Assembly: GCA_905236315.1 (NCBI GenBank)
Contig: CAJOPO010000511.1
Location: 1 to 6,371 of the forward strand
Length of the DNA: 6,371 nucleotides
From: an uncultured Treponema sp.
GTDB taxonomy: Bacteria > Spirochaetota > Spirochaetia > Treponematales > Treponemataceae
Direction: 5' to 3'
How positions within the stretch are numbered: the first letter of the stretch is position 1; each line of letters opens with the position of its first letter. The notes below the pieces were generated by a model that was not told the DNA's origin, ran no database searches, and saw nothing but the letters and a program-made list of their open reading frames with translations. Of this stretch, positions 1 to 5,353 are shown one piece after another. A program made the translations under genes and the position numbers.

Positions 1-414
1 AAAAAAAAACAAGCCTCCCTTCTTGATATGGGCGAGCCTATAAAAATACTTGAATTAGCAGAACAAATCATAAGATTTAGTGGCTTTGAACCATATAAAG
101 ATATGGATATTTCTTTTATAGGCACAAGAAGAGGGGAAAGATTGTTTGAACCCTTATGGCTAAAAGAAGAAAACCCTACACCTACGGAATATAAAAAAAT
201 ATTAACTCTTACAGCGCAAAATCCTAATTTTGATTTAGACGCTCTTTTAAAAGAACTGTTTCCAATCTGTTTTTATACAGAGCAAAAAGCAGGCGCATAT
301 AGGAATAGAACGCTGTTAATAGACTTGCTTAGAAAATTTGTTCCCACGTTAGATGAGTTTTATTCTCAAGATAATCGTATAGATATGGCTACTTCAGTAA
401 AGGTGGTATTATAG
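1..414 (+). CDS. C-terminal part of a FlaA1/CapD-type nucleotide-sugar 4,6-dehydratase/epimerase (5' end outside window)
   Basis: The reading frame is open from base 1, so the gene starts upstream; 137 residues are visible. The ATG at 28 is an internal Met, not a start: it lies inside the family's conserved LDMGEP(I/V)KI stretch, seen here as LLDMGEPIKILELAEQII. About 35 residues further on comes FIGTRRGERLFEPLW, matching the family's 'G.RPGEKL.EEL' motif. These two blocks mark the end of the extended short-chain dehydrogenase domain of membrane-linked UDP-sugar dehydratases (CapD, FlaA1, PglF, WbpM type). By family knowledge these enzymes use NAD(P) to convert UDP-GlcNAc to a UDP-4-keto-6-deoxy sugar at the start of glycan or glycoprotein sugar synthesis. 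The catalytic and nucleotide-binding regions are not visible, so dehydratase versus epimerase activity is inferred, mainly from the aminotransferase gene that starts 2 nt after the stop. The visible reading frame begins in a run of nine A (KKK). Confidence 0.88.
   Translation, partial: KKKQASLLDMGEPIKILELAEQIIRFSGFEPYKDMDISFIGTRRGERLFEPLWLKEENPTPTEYKKILTLTAQNPNFDLDALLKELFPICFYTEQKAGAYRNRTLLIDLLRKFVPTLDEFYSQDNRIDMATSVKVVL
401..406 (+). promoter_or_regulatory. Ribosome binding site of the sugar aminotransferase
   Basis: AGGTGG lies 10 bases before the ATG at 417 and inside the 3' end of the preceding gene. It is a near-consensus Shine-Dalgarno sequence and supports the 417 start. Confidence 0.65.
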
Positions 415-416
415 TT

Positions 417-1598
417 ATGGAAGAAAAAAATAAGTTAAAGGTACCTTTTTTTAAAGCTTCTTTAGGTAGCGCAGAAGAAGAAGCTGTATTAAATGTATTG
501 CGTTCAGGTTGGCTAACAACAGGAAAAGAGGCACTAGCATTTGAAAAAGAATTTGCAGAAAAAATAAAGGTTCCCTATGCACTAGCGGTAAATAGTAACA
601 CTAGCGGTATGATTCTTGCAATGGAAGCTTGTGGTGTATGTAAAGGAAAAGCCGTAATCACTACTCCATACACATTTGTTTCAACCGCTACATCTGCTCG
701 ACATTTAGGAGCGGATGTATACTTTGCAGATATAGAAAAAGATTCATATTCTATAGACCCTAAATCTATAGAAAGAATTCTAAAAAGCGATAAAGGCAAA
801 AATGTAGTTGCCATTGTTCCAGTTCATATAGCAGGTAATGTATGCAACATGCAAGAGATAATGGATTTAGCAAAGAGATATAATGTAAAAGTAATAGAAG
901 ATTGTGCACACTCTTTCCCTTGTCCTACTCCACTTGGTTTTGCAGGTGCTATAGGTGATATAGGAGTTTTTTCTTTTTATGTAACTAAAACCATTACAAC
1001 AGGCGAGGGCGGAATGGTAACAACAAAGGACAAAGATTTAGCTCATCGTATAACTACAATGCGTATGCATGGAATGGACCGCAATACATGGGATAGATAT
1101 ACGTCCCCTAAAGCAAGTTGGATGTATGATATTATAGCTCCAGGATATAAATTTAATTTACCAGATATATTAGCTACCTTAGGGCGTGAACAGCTAAAAC
1201 AAGCTGATATTTTTGATTCTAAAAGAAAGAAGCATGTAGAAAAATACAATAATGCTTTTGCAAATTTAGATTTTATAACACTTCCCCCTACATCACAAGG
1301 AAACTGTTGGCACCTATATTTATTAAGACTAAATTTAGAAAAGCTAAATTGCGATAGAGATACGTTTGCAAAAGAATTACAAGATTCAGGCGTAGGAATA
1401 AGTATGCATTTTATTCCACTTTTTTATTTTACTTATTGGAAAGAATTATATCCAGACTTTGTGGCAGAGAATTATCCAAATGCAGATAGTCAATTTAGAA
1501 GAACTATATCAATTCCTCTTTGGCCAGATATGACAGAAGAAATGCAAGATTACGTTATTCAAAGCATAATAAGCATAGGCAAAAAATACCATGTCTGA
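417..1598 (+). CDS. DegT/DnrJ/EryC1/StrS family PLP-dependent nucleotide-sugar aminotransferase
   Basis: This 393-residue protein has the usual length for sugar 4-aminotransferases of the ArnB/PglE/PseC type. By family knowledge these transfer an amino group from glutamate to a UDP-4-keto-6-deoxy sugar in the cytoplasm. The N-terminal block SGWLTTGKEALAFEKEFA (30-47) is typical. VPVHIAGN (134-141) is the usual strand before the PLP-binding acidic motif VIEDCAHSF (159-167), whose Asp162 should contact the pyridine nitrogen. The Schiff-base lysine is Lys191 in FSFYVTKTITTGEGGM (185-200). GYKFNLPDILATLGREQL (243-260) matches the family's 'GyNyrm.diqAalG..QL' block. No key residue is missing. The gene starts 2 nt after the dehydratase-like gene and overlaps the next by 8 nt, so it sits in a tight operon. 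With the upstream gene it likely makes a UDP-4-amino-4,6-dideoxy sugar for a surface glycan. The exact sugar cannot be read from sequence. Confidence 0.95.
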   Translation: MEEKNKLKVPFFKASLGSAEEEAVLNVLRSGWLTTGKEALAFEKEFAEKIKVPYALAVNSNTSGMILAMEACGVCKGKAVITTPYTFVSTATSARHLGADVYFADIEKDSYSIDPKSIERILKSDKGKNVVAIVPVHIAGNVCNMQEIMDLAKRYNVKVIEDCAHSFPCPTPLGFAGAIGDIGVFSFYVTKTITTGEGGMVTTKDKDLAHRITTMRMHGMDRNTWDRYTSPKASWMYDIIAPGYKFNLPDILATLGREQLKQADIFDSKRKKHVEKYNNAFANLDFITLPPTSQGNCWHLYLLRLNLEKLNCDRDTFAKELQDSGVGISMHFIPLFYFTYWKELYPDFVAENYPNADSQFRRTISIPLWPDMTEEMQDYVIQSIISIGKKYHV

Positions 1599-3942
1599 TG
1601 AAGAAAAAAGCGGTAAACAAAAGAAAACTTCTCATAAAGAAAATAATAATGCAATAAGAAAACTTTCTGTACAAGAGATTTTTTATAGCGATATAGATGT
1701 AAAAGATTCGTTATACGCAGTTACAATAAGAAGCCCTATTAAGCATGGTGTTATCATATCTTGTGTGCATCCCAAACCTAATGAAGATTTTATGCTATAC
1801 AGAGCAAAAGATGTACCTGGCAAAAACTACATCGATATACAATCAAATTCGTTACATATATTTGCTGATGATAAAATATCTTACCTAGGGGAACCAATAG
1901 GTATACTTGTTGGAAAGGATGAAAAACTTCTTCAAGAATATCAAAAAGAATTAGAATTTTCTTTTGATAAAAAAACTTTAGAAGACTATTTAACATATTC
2001 TTCAGAAAAGGCAGATACTACCCAGCAAACTAAAGTTTTTAACGCAACCGAAGAGCAACTTCATGAGGCAGAAGATGCTGCAAGTTTTTATGAAGAAGTT
2101 CCTATAAAACTTGCAGAACGAATAATAGAAAAAGGCGATGTAGAAAAAGCTTTTGAAAGTGCAGAATATGTAGTTCAAAACTCATGGTCATTTTCTTTGC
2201 AACCAAGATACAATCAAGAACCTAATGGGGCCTTATGCGAATATAAAAACGGAGTGCTTACTGTATATACTCCAACGCAATGGCCTAGCAATTTAAGAAA
2301 AATACTATCTAAGGCACTAAGTATAAAACCTGAAAATATAGATATAAAAAAAACAACTTGCCATAATCATACTTCTAATAGTATATGGTACAATTCCATT
2401 ATCGCTTCACAAGTTGCACTCGCTGCAGTCCTCACAGGTCATCCTGTAAAAATGATGTATAGTAGTACAGAGCAAAAAACTTACATTGACTGCATGAGAA
2501 ATATAACCATTGTTCATAAAACAGCAGCTGATAAAGATGGGTGCATAACAGCAATGCAAGTGAATGTAGATTATGACGCAGGAGCAGAAAATCCTTTTGC
2601 TCAAGAAATAATAGACAGACTTGTTATAGCGTCCTGCGGTTGCTACAATCCCCAAAATATAAGTATACATGCTGCAGCATACACATCTCCTACACCGCCT
2701 TCTTCTATGGACTTAGAACAAGTAGATTCCGCTGCATTTTTTGCTGTAGAAAATCAAATAAATGAACTGTGCAAATTATATAACGAAAGGACAAAAACCG
2801 AAGATGGCGTTATACAAACAAATGTAATGACACCAATAGATATACGCCTTTTAAATGTGGCTACGAATCAAAAAAATTCAAATATGCCATTTAGCATAGA
2901 TTTTAGTCATTATAATGAGCTTTTAAATATTATAAATACATCTCGTTCATTTGATAGAAAATTTATAGCATATAGTTTTGACAGAATATCATCTTTAAAC
3001 TTTCAAAGAGGCATTCTATTAGACCCAACCCTTACAACACCAATTAGAGGAGTTGGATTAGCAAGTGCATTTGAAGGCTCTTGTTATTATGGTTCAGAGA
3101 TTTTTGATGTTCGTGGACAATCAATGGAAATAACTTTAGAAGCAGAAAATAAAATAACTATACACTGCCCAGTTACTTCCGAACGCATAAAACAAGTATG
3201 GACATCTTTAGCAGCTTCTTTGTTAGAAAAACCACAATTAAACGTAAACTTTAATTCTACTTTTCAAAATGACAAAGAACCTCTCTTACCCGAAAATGTT
3301 TATTCAAATATAAACGTTATGACTGATGTCTTAACAAAATGTTGTCTTCTAATCAAAAAAAGAATGTCAACAGAAAAACCTCCTTTTACGGTAAGCAAAT
3401 CTGCAAGTCATAGCGCAAAACGACAATGGAACTCTGAAAGCTTTTCTGGCAAGCCCTTTCACAGTTCCTCTCTTGTAGTAGCATATATCGAGGTGGAAAT
3501 AGACCCATGCACTTTTAAGGACTCTATTCGTAATATACATATAGTGCTCCATGCAGGGAAAATATTAAATAAGCAAGCAGCAGAACGTGCTATAAAACTT
3601 GCCATTCAAAAAATATTATCTGTGTTAGTTGAACACGATACCGTACAATACGAAAATTTACAAATCTCTTTTGTAGATTCAGAAGAAAGTCCTACTCAAT
3701 TAGGTGCGCTAGTTTATAATGTAATACCTGCCGCTTATACCCAAGCCCTATCGCAAGCTATAGACTGCACAGTTAATTATGTTCCCCTAAAAACCGACAG
3801 CTTATTTAATTTACTTAATGAAAAAGCTATGATTCAAGAACGTAAACGACAAGTAGAAGCCGCTATCTTAGAAGAACAAAAACAGCAAGAAGTTCAAAGC
3901 GAACAAGAAGACAAAGAGGGAGAAAATGACATTAACGATTAA
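1591..3942 (+). CDS. Large subunit homologue of molybdenum hydroxylases (xanthine dehydrogenase / aldehyde oxidase type) with degenerate molybdopterin site
   Basis: The 783-residue length fits the family. Recognisable landmarks are the a/b hammerhead start (about 25-110: YSDIDVKDSLYAVTIRSP, YLGEPIGILVG), EPNGALCEYKNGVLTVYTPT (210-229), ALAAVLTGHPVKMMYS (276-291), FFAVENQINEL (383-393), IRGVGLASAFEGS (485-497) and VEIDPCTFKD (635-644). The cofactor motifs are gone. The GGGFGGK-type loop is replaced by TTCHNHTSNSIWYN (255-268). PP.GAFRGFG.PQ reads PPSSMDLEQVDSA (369-381). The GQG segment after 'ITIHCP' is absent (about 526-537). GxKGxGE with the catalytic Glu aligns with LGALVYN (704-710). It probably does not bind Mo-cofactor or hydroxylate purines and may be a structural scaffold; this is inference. 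A polar N-terminus (1-25), a loop at about 135-165 and a Glu/Gln-rich tail (742-783) look lineage-specific. The start overlaps the aminotransferase stop by 8 nt with only a weak SD, suggesting translational coupling. No upstream gene symbol is justified. Confidence 0.85.
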   Translation: MSDEEKSGKQKKTSHKENNNAIRKLSVQEIFYSDIDVKDSLYAVTIRSPIKHGVIISCVHPKPNEDFMLYRAKDVPGKNYIDIQSNSLHIFADDKISYLGEPIGILVGKDEKLLQEYQKELEFSFDKKTLEDYLTYSSEKADTTQQTKVFNATEEQLHEAEDAASFYEEVPIKLAERIIEKGDVEKAFESAEYVVQNSWSFSLQPRYNQEPNGALCEYKNGVLTVYTPTQWPSNLRKILSKALSIKPENIDIKKTTCHNHTSNSIWYNSIIASQVALAAVLTGHPVKMMYSSTEQKTYIDCMRNITIVHKTAADKDGCITAMQVNVDYDAGAENPFAQEIIDRLVIASCGCYNPQNISIHAAAYTSPTPPSSMDLEQVDSAAFFAVENQINELCKLYNERTKTEDGVIQTNVMTPIDIRLLNVATNQKNSNMPFSIDFSHYNELLNIINTSRSFDRKFIAYSFDRISSLNFQRGILLDPTLTTPIRGVGLASAFEGSCYYGSEIFDVRGQSMEITLEAENKITIHCPVTSERIKQVWTSLAASLLEKPQLNVNFNSTFQNDKEPLLPENVYSNINVMTDVLTKCCLLIKKRMSTEKPPFTVSKSASHSAKRQWNSESFSGKPFHSSSLVVAYIEVEIDPCTFKDSIRNIHIVLHAGKILNKQAAERAIKLAIQKILSVLVEHDTVQYENLQISFVDSEESPTQLGALVYNVIPAAYTQALSQAIDCTVNYVPLKTDSLFNLLNEKAMIQERKRQVEAAILEEQKQQEVQSEQEDKEGENDIND
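3814..3942 (+). other. Charged Glu/Gln/Lys-rich C-terminal tail of the large subunit homologue
   Basis: Residues 742-783 follow the last conserved part of the family fold (around NYVPL, 729-733). They begin with a likely helix or coiled coil (QERKRQVEAAILEEQKQQ, 749-766) and end in an acidic stretch (EQEDKEGENDIND). The last 17 bases also encode the start of the Fe-S subunit in another frame. Confidence 0.5.
3916..3922 (+). promoter_or_regulatory. Ribosome binding site of the Fe-S subunit
   Basis: GAGGGAG, inside the end of the large subunit gene, sits just ahead of the ATG at 3926 (AGGG about 5 bases away). It supports that start even though the gene then overlaps its predecessor by 17 nt. 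Confidence 0.6.
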
Positions 3943-4489
3943 TTTAAACGGTAATACCACACTTTTAAAAGTGAATCCTTCTGAAAGCCTCTTAAAAGTG
4001 CTACGCTCCTTAAATGATAAAAAACTTTTAAGCGTAAAATGTGGCTGCGAAAAAGGTTTTTGTGGAAACTGCATGGTTTTATTAGACGATAAGCCTGTTC
4101 CGAGTTGCATATTACCAGTTGGAATGGTAAACAACTGTAATATAGTTACATTAGAATATTTTAAGATATGTAAATCCTCTGATACATCAAGTAGCAAAGA
4201 AAATGCTAGCACAAATACTAATGAAAACAACACCTATGGAACCGAAGAAAATATAAATTATGCTCAGTATTATGATAAAATCATAAAGGCTTTTTCGGAA
4301 ACTGGAATTCAATTATGTGGCTACTGTAATGCAGGCAAAATATTTACCACTTACTATCTTATGAAATATTTTCCACATGCAGATATAAAGCAAGTTAATA
4401 ATGCTATAAAAGATTTAGATTGTTGCTGCACAGACAAAGAAACACTTACAGAAGGAATAATGCGTGCATTGCAAAAAGCACAAATATAA
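3926..4489 (+). CDS. [2Fe-2S] small subunit of a molybdenum-hydroxylase-like complex
   Basis: This 187-residue protein has the two-domain layout of the small subunits of three-subunit molybdenum hydroxylases (XDH/CoxS/QorS type). By family knowledge they pass electrons between the Mo site and the FAD subunit through two [2Fe-2S] clusters. The N-terminal plant-ferredoxin-like domain has CGCEKGFCGNC followed by VPSC, giving ligands Cys41, Cys46, Cys49 and Cys61. The C-terminal helical domain has LCGYCNAG (Cys131, Cys134) and DCCCTDKETLTEGI, where Cys166 and Cys168 fit the usual LCRCTGY motif. All eight expected ligands are present. Extra cysteines occur at 39, 71, 82 and 167. Between the domains is an unusually long Ser/Thr/Asn/Glu-rich linker (about 84-109). 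The protein has no signal peptide, so it should be cytoplasmic. It overlaps the large subunit gene by 17 nt and ends 15 nt before the FAD subunit gene. Confidence 0.95.
   Translation: MTLTINLNGNTTLLKVNPSESLLKVLRSLNDKKLLSVKCGCEKGFCGNCMVLLDDKPVPSCILPVGMVNNCNIVTLEYFKICKSSDTSSSKENASTNTNENNTYGTEENINYAQYYDKIIKAFSETGIQLCGYCNAGKIFTTYYLMKYFPHADIKQVNNAIKDLDCCCTDKETLTEGIMRALQKAQI
4175..4252 (+). other. Low-complexity linker in the Fe-S subunit
   Basis: Residues 84-109 are almost entirely Ser, Thr, Asn, Glu and Asp. They separate the N-terminal ferredoxin-like domain from the C-terminal helical cluster domain. Small subunits usually have a shorter, ordered connector here, so this looks like a lineage-specific flexible insertion. 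Confidence 0.55.
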
Positions 4490-4492
4490 TTT

Positions 4493-4497
4493 GGAGA
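4493..4497 (+). promoter_or_regulatory. Ribosome binding site of the FAD subunit
   Basis: GGAGA lies in the 15-nt gap between the Fe-S and FAD subunit genes, 7 bases before the ATG at 4505. It supports this start and independent ribosome loading. Confidence 0.65.
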
Positions 4498-4504
4498 ATA
4501 TCCT

Positions 4505-5353
4505 ATGGCAAATGAAGCTACAGTATTTACAGATGACGTAACGCTTTCTACAGTATGCGACCATATACGAAATATTGCAAATCTGCAAGTATTCGGCGGT
4601 TGTACCCAAAAATACACTTTACCAGAAAACTCTCTAACAATCAGAAAGGTGCAAGAACTTTCTCAAACAGAAAAGAAAGAACGCTATATAGAATTTGGAC
4701 CAGGAGTTACGCTTTCGTACATATTAAGTTTAGGACGAGCAAATGTTCCTACAGTATTATATGACGCAATAGAAACAATAGGAACTACATCTATAAGGAA
4801 CATTGCAACTATAGGCGGAAACATTTGTGCAAGTCTTTCTGAAAATGAGTACAAACAAACATTGTGGGCACCACTTTTAGCCTTAGGAGCAATGTTAGAA
4901 ATAAAAACCGTAAAAAATACAAATAAGACAGGAATTACCCAAATACCTTTTTCTCAATTTACACAGCTACCTAAAGATACAATTTTAACAAAAATAAAAG
5001 TACCCCTCACAGATTGGGAAATATCAATATTCCGTAGGGTTGGTCCTTCAAACAATATAACAGATACCAGTGCCTCTTTTGTGTTTCTAGCAGATACGCA
5101 AAAAGATATTTTAACAGACCTTAGAATAACATTTGCAGGTCCGCTATCTTTTAATTTGCGCGATATAATAAATCAACATTTAAGCGGTATAAAACTCCCG
5201 ATAAAGCAAAAGCAACTTTCGGCCTTTATAGAAAAAGCAAGCATAGAATATGATTCTAAAATAGGAGAAGCAAAAGTAAATCCTGTATTAAAAGCACAAT
5301 TTCTTAACTTATTGCGCTTTTCCTTTATAGATTTAACAGAACCTACTTTATAA
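4505..5353 (+). CDS. FAD-binding medium subunit of a molybdenum-hydroxylase-like complex
   Basis: The 282 residues match the length and order of the molybdopterin-dehydrogenase FAD-binding family (CoxM/XdhB type). By family knowledge the FAD takes electrons from the [2Fe-2S] clusters and passes them to NAD+ or another acceptor. The first FAD loop is FGGCTQKY (30-37), a divergent form of the usual AGGTDL. The second, TTSIRNIATIGGNICAS (94-110), is well conserved and should bind the FAD pyrophosphate. APLLALGAMLEI (122-133), ILTKIKVPL (160-168) and FRRVGPSNNITDTSASFVFL (176-195) match the rest of the FAD domain. The C-terminal CO-dehydrogenase-flavoprotein-like domain follows (about 200-272: LRITFAGPLSFNLR, then the terminal helices). 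It is the last gene of the + strand operon, and its stop lies inside the 3' end of queA on the other strand (11 nt convergent overlap). The physiological electron partner cannot be told from the sequence. Confidence 0.92.
   Translation: MANEATVFTDDVTLSTVCDHIRNIANLQVFGGCTQKYTLPENSLTIRKVQELSQTEKKERYIEFGPGVTLSYILSLGRANVPTVLYDAIETIGTTSIRNIATIGGNICASLSENEYKQTLWAPLLALGAMLEIKTVKNTNKTGITQIPFSQFTQLPKDTILTKIKVPLTDWEISIFRRVGPSNNITDTSASFVFLADTQKDILTDLRITFAGPLSFNLRDIINQHLSGIKLPIKQKQLSAFIEKASIEYDSKIGEAKVNPVLKAQFLNLLRFSFIDLTEPTL

Noticed and set aside
28..30. ATG at 28 as the start of a small 128-residue protein
   Set aside because: It falls inside the conserved LDMGEP motif of a dehydratase/epimerase family and the frame is open to base 1, so it is an internal Met of a gene cut by the window edge.
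581..609. Direct repeat ACTAGCGGTA at 581-590 and 600-609
   Set aside because: Only two 10-base copies in different reading frames inside a well-conserved aminotransferase gene; likely chance.
1591..3942. Large subunit as a pseudogene
   Set aside because: The frame is intact over 783 codons with full family length, overlapping operon joints on both sides and conserved non-catalytic landmarks; it looks maintained, not decaying.
3868..4233. 121-codon open frame on the - strand opposite the Fe-S subunit
   Set aside because: It is a shadow of two strongly supported + strand genes, with a Leu/Phe-rich composition expected from the complement of Lys/Glu-rich coding sequence and no recognisable domain.
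1591..5353. Straight annotation as a functional xanthine dehydrogenase (xdhABC)
   Set aside because: Family membership is clear, but loss of the molybdopterin and catalytic motifs in the large subunit makes a purine-oxidising assignment unsafe.
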